A stretch of DNA of 10,225 bases, taken from an uncultured Clostridia bacterium (GTDB lineage: Bacteria > Bacillota > Clostridia > Lachnospirales > Lachnospiraceae). The stretch is from the NCBI GenBank assembly GCA_937888895.1, contig CALASV010000087.1, positions 1 to 10,225 of the forward strand, written 5' to 3'. The stretch's first letter is position 1. Each line of letters begins with the position of its first letter. The notes below the pieces were generated by a model. That model was not told the DNA's origin. It searched no databases and saw only the letters and a list, made by a program, of their open reading frames with translations. Below are positions 5,860 through 10,225 of the stretch, one piece after another. The position numbers were made by a program, and so were the translations under genes.

Positions 5860-7293
5860 ATGAAACATACGAAAGCATTAGTTATGGTTTTAGCTGCATT
5901 GATGACAGTGTCACCAATGCAGTCAATGGAAAATGAGGATGAGCAAGAAGCAACACAAATTCAAAATGAAGGTGGAGTTATAGTAGCAAAGGCAGAAGAA
6001 ACGGTCATAACACAGCAATCAAATGAAGAAATGGCAAATGATATTATGGCAACCAGTTTAGCAAAAATGGGTCGTAGTATAGCTCCTGTCGATACAGGAA
6101 TTATTGTTTCATCAGATTCTGGAATTGCAGGAATTACTTTGTTTTTAAATGATTATTATAATAATAAAGCAGAGGGAGAAGAAGATGAAATTTATGTAGA
6201 TGGTATTCGTATGATGGCAGTACATCGGGTGCCTTCTCCTTATGAAAATCTTGGTATTGCGAATGTTACAAATTATGTAAATATTCGTTCAGGTCCATCT
6301 ACAGATTATGAAATTCTTGGTAAATTATATAATGGTTGTGTCGCTAATATTTTAGAGTATGAAGGGGATTGGGTAAAAATTCAATCTGGTAATTTGGAAG
6401 AAGGTTACATAAAAGCAGAATATTTATTGATTGGTTGGGATGCAGAAGCAAAAATACAAGAGTATTGTGATAGAATTGCCACAGTAAATTGTTCTGTATT
6501 AAATGTTCGTACTGGTATGAGTACATCAGACCCTATTTACGAAAAAATTCCGTATGGAGAATCCTATTATGTATTAGAAGAATATGACGAATGGGTAAAA
6601 ATTTTGTTAGGTCAAGATGATACGACAGGTAGAGAGCATGTAGGTTATGTTTTTAAGCAATACATCGATATGGAGTATGAGTTCAATTATGCTGTAACTA
6701 TCGAAGAAGAGCGTGCAAGAATTGCAGCAGAAGAAGCAGCTCGTAAAGCAGAAGAAGAACGTTTGAGAAAATTAGCACAAGAAGAAGCAGCAAAGAAGGC
6801 AGCAGCAGAAGCAAAGAAAAAGGCAGAAGCTGAGGCTAAGAAAAAAGCACAACAAGCTGAGGCAAAAGCAGCAGCACAGAAATTACAAGAGCAAGCTAAT
6901 TTATCCACAGATGCAGCAAAATTACGTCAAGAAATTGCTTCGTATGCAGTAAAATTCGTAGGAAATCCATATAAATGGGGTGGCACAAGCTTGACAAAAG
7001 GAGCAGATTGCTCTGGATTTGTGCAGTCTATTTATAAGCAGTTTGGTTATTCTATTCCAAGAACTTCAAGAGAACAAGCAAAAGGTGCTGGCTATTGTAA
7101 TGTAACACCAAATGAAGCAAATTTATTACCAGGAGATTTAATTTTCTATACAAATAGTAAAGGTGTCGTAGACCATGTAGCTATGTATATTGGAAATGGA
7201 AAAGTAGTACATGCATCTACAAGTAAGACAGGAATTATTATTTCAAGTTATTTAATGCGTACACCTTATAAAGCTCGTCGTATTGTACAATAA
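5860..7293 (+). CDS. Secreted NlpC/P60 peptidoglycan endopeptidase with two SH3b domains
   Basis: 477 residues. The start has a basic MKHTK and a hydrophobic stretch (6-17) that looks like a signal peptide, although no clean AxA cleavage site is seen before the acidic region at 24-30. Residues 30-125 match no domain I recognise. Two bacterial SH3 domains follow (about 131-191 with VNIRSGPSTDY, and 206-267 with LNVRTGMS), which usually bind the cell wall. Next is a long Ala/Glu/Lys-rich helical linker (281-346), then the NlpC/P60 domain (about 355-477). Its catalytic residues are visible: C384 in ADCSGF, H439 in DHVAMYIG and H451 in VVHAS. Such enzymes cut D-glutamyl-diamino acid bonds in peptidoglycan for growth or separation. 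GAGG lies five bases before the ATG, and the gene probably shares the trxB transcript. Function class is confident; exact role in the wall is not. Confidence 0.92.
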   Translation: MKHTKALVMVLAALMTVSPMQSMENEDEQEATQIQNEGGVIVAKAEETVITQQSNEEMANDIMATSLAKMGRSIAPVDTGIIVSSDSGIAGITLFLNDYYNNKAEGEEDEIYVDGIRMMAVHRVPSPYENLGIANVTNYVNIRSGPSTDYEILGKLYNGCVANILEYEGDWVKIQSGNLEEGYIKAEYLLIGWDAEAKIQEYCDRIATVNCSVLNVRTGMSTSDPIYEKIPYGESYYVLEEYDEWVKILLGQDDTTGREHVGYVFKQYIDMEYEFNYAVTIEEERARIAAEEAARKAEEERLRKLAQEEAAKKAAAEAKKKAEAEAKKKAQQAEAKAAAQKLQEQANLSTDAAKLRQEIASYAVKFVGNPYKWGGTSLTKGADCSGFVQSIYKQFGYSIPRTSREQAKGAGYCNVTPNEANLLPGDLIFYTNSKGVVDHVAMYIGNGKVVHASTSKTGIIISSYLMRTPYKARRIVQ

Positions 7294-7343
7294 ATAATAT
7301 TAAACTTGATAAAATAGTTTGTTGATAATGAAATTTATTAGGG

Positions 7344-7441
7344 GCTGTTGCACTAAGCAAAAAGAGGATAAGATATAGTCTTTCACTCAAAGAAATAGTT
7401 CTATATCTTGTATGAAATTTACTTAGTGCGACAGCTTTTTT
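7344..7441 (+). terminator. Large nested hairpin terminator after the NlpC/P60 gene
   Basis: The outer arms GCTGTTGCACTAAG (7344-7357) and CTTAGTGCGACAGC (7422-7435) pair over 14 bases with one wobble and are followed by six T (7436-7441). Inside is a second perfect 9-bp pair, AAGATATAG (7370-7378) with CTATATCTT (7401-7409). Inside that is a 5-bp hairpin, TCTTT (7379-7383) with AAAGA (7389-7393). It acts on the plus strand; the minus strand lacks a T-tract after the stem, so it is less certain to end the convergent GH2 transcript. Its size is unusual for a simple terminator. The GGGGCTGTTGCACTAAG end resembles insertion-sequence termini, so it may be derived from a small mobile element. Confidence 0.75.
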
Positions 7442-7453
7442 CTACTTTACAAT

Positions 7454-9688
7454 TTATTTTTTTATTTGATTTAACTTATGATTTAATTCTAATAATTGTT
7501 CTTTTGTGATAGTAACATTTGCTGCACCTAAAAGACCTATCATACGAAGTACAGTAAAACTACCAAGCATTTGCATCATACTTTCTTGTTTCATTAAATC
7601 GTTATTTTCTGTACCCATAATTCCACCTAAATGAGAGGCAAAAGAGAGGAATACTTCTTTACCTTCTGGTTTTGATAAAATATCTTCTATTTTATCATTC
7701 AACGAAAAATAACCTTCGGGTGTAGTAATATCAAACCAATTTAAAATAGCATTTTTTTCTTTTAATCTATAATCTTCGTTAAAAGTATCTACTTTTTTGA
7801 TGGTACTTGTATCTTTATAATCTCCAGCGACGGCAACTAACGTAGAAATTCCATTATTTGGTACTTGAAAGTAAAAGAAGTGTTCATTACTTGTTTGTGT
7901 TCCAAGACTAGTTCCATTGACGAATAATTCTACTTCTGGGAGGTTAGAGTAGACAGTAACTTTTGTAATATCTTCTACTCGGTCTACATATCGTTTTCCA
8001 CAAATGTGAACAAAAGGAGCATCGCTTAGCCAAGCTTTATAAGCATAAAACGAGTCTTTTTTATATTTACGGTCAAATGTGATTAAGCCTTTATGGTTTT
8101 GTCCATTTTCTCCACCTTCATTTCTAGCATCTGCACCAAAGTCAAACATATTCCAAACGTGAGTTGCCCATAAATATTTTCTAGAAAATAATTGTTTAAT
8201 CAATTCTTCGTGATAATAAGCTTGATATTCTTCGGTATAATCGCCTTGCTGTGGGTTAGAAGTGTGCCAATTTAATGCTTCGCATCCATATTCACTACAA
8301 CCAATTGGCTGATTTGGATATTTTTCGTGGAATTTATCAAACCAAGGACCATTCATGGAAGTATCACCACCATACCAGCCAAAATAGTGATTATATGATA
8401 CAGTATCTGGAATGTGAACATAAGGTTCGTCCATATCACACATCGAAACACAAGCCATAGTGGTTGGACGAGTGTTATCCATTTCATGACATAAATCGTT
8501 TAATATATGGTGGTTTTCAATTAAATCGGGATTGGATGCTCCACCCATAGTGATTTCATTGGATAGTCCCCAAACAACAATCGAAGGGTGATTATAATTT
8601 TGTGTAATCAATTCTTTCATTTGAGAAATCGTATTTTCTTTACCGGTTGGCATGTGAGAAGAAATATAAGGAATTTCTGCCCATACAACCATACCATATT
8701 CATCACATAAATCATAAAAATATTGGTCGTGTTGATAGTGGGCTAGGCGAATGGTGGTAGCACCCATTTCATAAATAAGTTCCATATCTTCTTTATGATG
8801 TTCTTTTAAAAGAGCATTTCCAATGCCCCATCTGTCTTGATGACGAGAAACTCCACGAAGAGGATAGCTTTCTCCATTTAAAATAAATCCTTGTTCAGAG
8901 TCAATGTGGAACGTACGACAACCAAAACGAGTGGTTACTTTATCTAATACAATACCATCTTCGATAAGAACAACTTCTGCTGTATAAAGATATGGGTCTT
9001 TTCTACCATGCCATAAATGAACTTGTTCCATAGACAAGGAAACTTTTGTTTGTTCCACAGGTACAGTAGTGTCCTTAATAACAAAACCATTGTTATCTTT
9101 TATTGTATAGGTGAGTGTTTGTTTGAACTCTGGATTTGTCAAATAAACCTCTATTTCTACATTTGCTGTTTGCCCTTTTATCGTAGGAGTTACTGCAATT
9201 GCTGGACCTCCAAAATAATCCAAATCAAATCGAGAATCATTGACTGCAATTAGATTGACATCACGATATAAACCACCATAAAAAGTGAAATCAGCGTTTT
9301 GTGGATATACAGTATCATTTTTTTGATTGTCTACAGCAACTACAATTAAATTTTCTTGTGCAAGTGCAGTTGTGATATTTACTCGAAAGGTAGAATATCC
9401 ACCATCATGATGTGCAAGGTGTTTTCCATTGACATAAACATCAGCAGAAGAATTTGCACCACAAAATTCTAGATAGTATTCGTCTGCTTTTGGTAAATCT
9501 AATTTGTTTAGTGGTTTGGCATAATAACAAGTGCCACGATAATAATCATTTCCACCGTCTTGCCCATCAATCGCATTCCATGTATGAGGCAAATTAACGA
9601 AGTCCCATTTCGTTGGCATAGTAGTTGGGATAGTATCTGCCTGTTTCGTAAATGCCCATTTAGCATTCCAATTTACAACAGTTCTCAT
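7454..9688 (-). CDS. Glycoside hydrolase family 2 (beta-galactosidase-like)
   Basis: 744 residues, no signal peptide, so probably cytoplasmic. The domains are an N-terminal sugar-binding jelly-roll (about 1-150, with NLPHTWNAIDGQDGGNDYYRG and VYVNGKH), an immunoglobulin-like domain (about 160-260) and a TIM-barrel catalytic domain (about 265-560). The acid/base glutamate is E378 in WGLSNE and the likely nucleophile is E466 in GCSEYG. RGVSRHQDRWGIG (278-290) and NMFDFGAD (513-520) are further family markers. A beta-sandwich-like segment (about 570-640) and a helical tail (about 650-744) follow. GH2 enzymes include beta-galactosidases, beta-glucuronidases and beta-mannosidases; the H/D/N pattern suggests a beta-galactosidase-like activity, but substrate is not proven. 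AGGAGG lies five bases upstream of the start. It is divergent from a GPH symporter gene, suggesting import and intracellular cleavage of a glycoside. Confidence 0.93.
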   Translation of the reverse strand: MRTVVNWNAKWAFTKQADTIPTTMPTKWDFVNLPHTWNAIDGQDGGNDYYRGTCYYAKPLNKLDLPKADEYYLEFCGANSSADVYVNGKHLAHHDGGYSTFRVNITTALAQENLIVVAVDNQKNDTVYPQNADFTFYGGLYRDVNLIAVNDSRFDLDYFGGPAIAVTPTIKGQTANVEIEVYLTNPEFKQTLTYTIKDNNGFVIKDTTVPVEQTKVSLSMEQVHLWHGRKDPYLYTAEVVLIEDGIVLDKVTTRFGCRTFHIDSEQGFILNGESYPLRGVSRHQDRWGIGNALLKEHHKEDMELIYEMGATTIRLAHYQHDQYFYDLCDEYGMVVWAEIPYISSHMPTGKENTISQMKELITQNYNHPSIVVWGLSNEITMGGASNPDLIENHHILNDLCHEMDNTRPTTMACVSMCDMDEPYVHIPDTVSYNHYFGWYGGDTSMNGPWFDKFHEKYPNQPIGCSEYGCEALNWHTSNPQQGDYTEEYQAYYHEELIKQLFSRKYLWATHVWNMFDFGADARNEGGENGQNHKGLITFDRKYKKDSFYAYKAWLSDAPFVHICGKRYVDRVEDITKVTVYSNLPEVELFVNGTSLGTQTSNEHFFYFQVPNNGISTLVAVAGDYKDTSTIKKVDTFNEDYRLKEKNAILNWFDITTPEGYFSLNDKIEDILSKPEGKEVFLSFASHLGGIMGTENNDLMKQESMMQMLGSFTVLRMIGLLGAANVTITKEQLLELNHKLNQIKK

Positions 9689-9713
9689 AAAAACCTCCTA
9701 AAATATAGTAATA

Positions 9714-9728
9714 AGACAAATTGTGTCT
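9714..9728. promoter_or_regulatory. Candidate operator just upstream of the GH2 gene
   Basis: AGACA and TGTCT form 5-bp inverted arms around a five-base centre, ending 26 bases before the GH2 start codon. Its place in the leader would suit a repressor site. Evidence is symmetry and position only; no regulator gene is in view. Confidence 0.3.
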
Positions 9729-9742
9729 AATTTTCTTTTGTT

Positions 9743-9774
9743 TGAATAATCAATGTTATTCTCGTTCACAATAA
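9743..9774 (-). promoter_or_regulatory. Weak candidate GH2 promoter with an overlapping inverted repeat
   Basis: The minus strand reads TTGTGA (9771-9766), 17 bases, then TATTCA (9748-9743), a promoter-like pair with a weak -10. The -35 lies inside an inverted repeat whose outer arms are TTATT (9756-9760) and AATAA (9770-9774) around a CG-containing centre. It could be a LacI-family or cre-like operator, but the match to the cre consensus is poor. Confidence 0.25.
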
Positions 9775-9786
9775 AAGTGTAATAGT

Positions 9787-9832
9787 TTTCTTTGAGTTAT
9801 GTTCTAAATGTTTCAGAAAAACTCTAAAGAAA
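9787..9832. repeat. Imperfect hairpin in the GH2-transporter intergenic region
   Basis: TTTCTTTGAGTT (9787-9798) pairs with AACTCTAAAGAAA (9820-9832) with a single bulged base. A smaller TTCT/AGAA pair (9802-9805 and 9815-9818) lies inside. No T-tract follows closely enough to call it a terminator with confidence. It could be an operator or a structure in the transporter leader. The whole gap 9689-9974 is AT-rich and holds no gene that I can support. Confidence 0.4.
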
Positions 9833-9974
9833 GTATGTACTTTTTTAGTTAAGGGTATACCAAAAAGGAGACAAGTATTATTTTCTAAATTTAGGGAATT
9901 AACGGTATTTTCCTAGATTGTGTGAAATAGTAGAGTGTAGGTAAAAAGTGAAGAGGAAAGGCGAGGTTATAGAG

Positions 9975-10225
9975 ATGAAACAAAATAAAAAAATAAGTGA
10001 AAGACCATTTGGAATACGTGATAAGCTAGGATACTTATTTGGTGACTTTGGTAATGATTTTACATTTATTCTTTCGTCTAGTTTTTTATTGAAGTTTTAT
10101 ACGGATGTGATGGGAGTAGAGGCTGCTGTCGTTGGGATTATTATGATGATTGCTCGTTTTGTAGATGCGTTTACCGATGTAACAATGGGGCGTATTTGTG
10201 ATAGAAGTAGAGTAACTTCTGTAGG
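9975..10225 (+). CDS. GPH-family sugar:cation symporter, N-terminal part (3'-truncated)
   Basis: The first 83 codons are present and the frame is still open at the window end. After a basic start (MKQNKK) comes DKLGYLFGDFGNDFTFIL, leading into the first membrane segment. FYTDVMGV follows, then a second hydrophobic span, then ARFVDAFTDVTMGRICDRS (about 60-78). The FGDFGNDF and DAxxDxxMGxxxDR patterns are typical of the glycoside-pentoside-hexuronide:cation symporters (melibiose carrier type) in the cytoplasmic membrane. The sugar cannot be told from this part. GAGG lies eight bases before the ATG. It is divergent from the GH2 gene with a 286-base gap, so it likely imports the substrate of that enzyme. 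Confidence 0.88.
   Translation, partial: MKQNKKISERPFGIRDKLGYLFGDFGNDFTFILSSSFLLKFYTDVMGVEAAVVGIIMMIARFVDAFTDVTMGRICDRSRVTSV

Noticed and set aside
6700..6890. Tandem DNA repeat in the NlpC/P60 gene
   Set aside because: The repetition is at the amino acid level (Ala/Glu/Lys helix) with varied codons and spacing, not a true tandem DNA repeat.
6687..6908. Minus-strand open frame rich in Ala, Ser and Phe
   Set aside because: It is the mirror of the Ala/Glu/Lys-rich linker of the NlpC/P60 gene; such biased coding leaves the other strand open by composition.
9694..9729. Promoter TAGACA-N16-TATATT on the minus strand before the GH2 gene
   Set aside because: Its transcript would begin at or inside the AGGAGG ribosome binding site, leaving no usable leader.

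Overview
The window is about one third G+C, with AT-rich intergenic gaps, strong AGGAGG-type ribosome binding sites and the standard genetic code. It carries a comF-yvyF pair, a CvfB-type S1 protein, a clostridial-type acyl-ACP thioesterase, a YjfB-family motility protein and an NlpC/P60 hydrolase with SH3b domains. Together these point to a low-G+C Firmicute, most likely a Clostridia member of the Lachnospiraceae type and probably flagellated (inferred from yvyF and yjfB). I cannot name the species.

Layout. Positions 1-1514 (+) hold the C-terminal end of a sugar-nucleotidyltransferase-like gene, comF and yvyF, closed by a hairpin terminator. Positions 1642-3262 (-) hold a two-gene unit, acyl-ACP thioesterase then cvfB. 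A 171-base divergent promoter region separates it from a CPBP-family membrane protease (3434-4474, +). A bidirectional terminator is shared between that gene and yjfB (4547-4723, -). A compact control region with a 9-bp perfect inverted repeat lies between yjfB and trxB (4915-5839, +). trxB is broken by a +1 frameshift close to its 3' end. An SH3b-NlpC/P60 cell-wall hydrolase (5860-7293, +) follows 20 bases later. After a large nested hairpin terminator comes a GH2 beta-galactosidase-like enzyme (7454-9688, -), divergent from the start of a GPH-type sugar:cation symporter (9975 to the window end, +).

How the genes relate. The last pair reads as a sugar utilisation module: uptake of a glycoside by the symporter and cytoplasmic cleavage by the GH2 enzyme, which has no signal peptide. 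The thioesterase/CvfB pair combines lipid chain release with RNA-binding regulation, a link based on position only. No tRNA, rRNA, CRISPR array, transposase or phage gene is visible. I see no clearly new system. The items most worth checking are the trxB frameshift, the overlapping yjfB/trxB promoters around an inverted repeat, the nested hairpin at 7344-7441 (possibly derived from a mobile element) and the regulatory inverted repeats between the GH2 and transporter genes.
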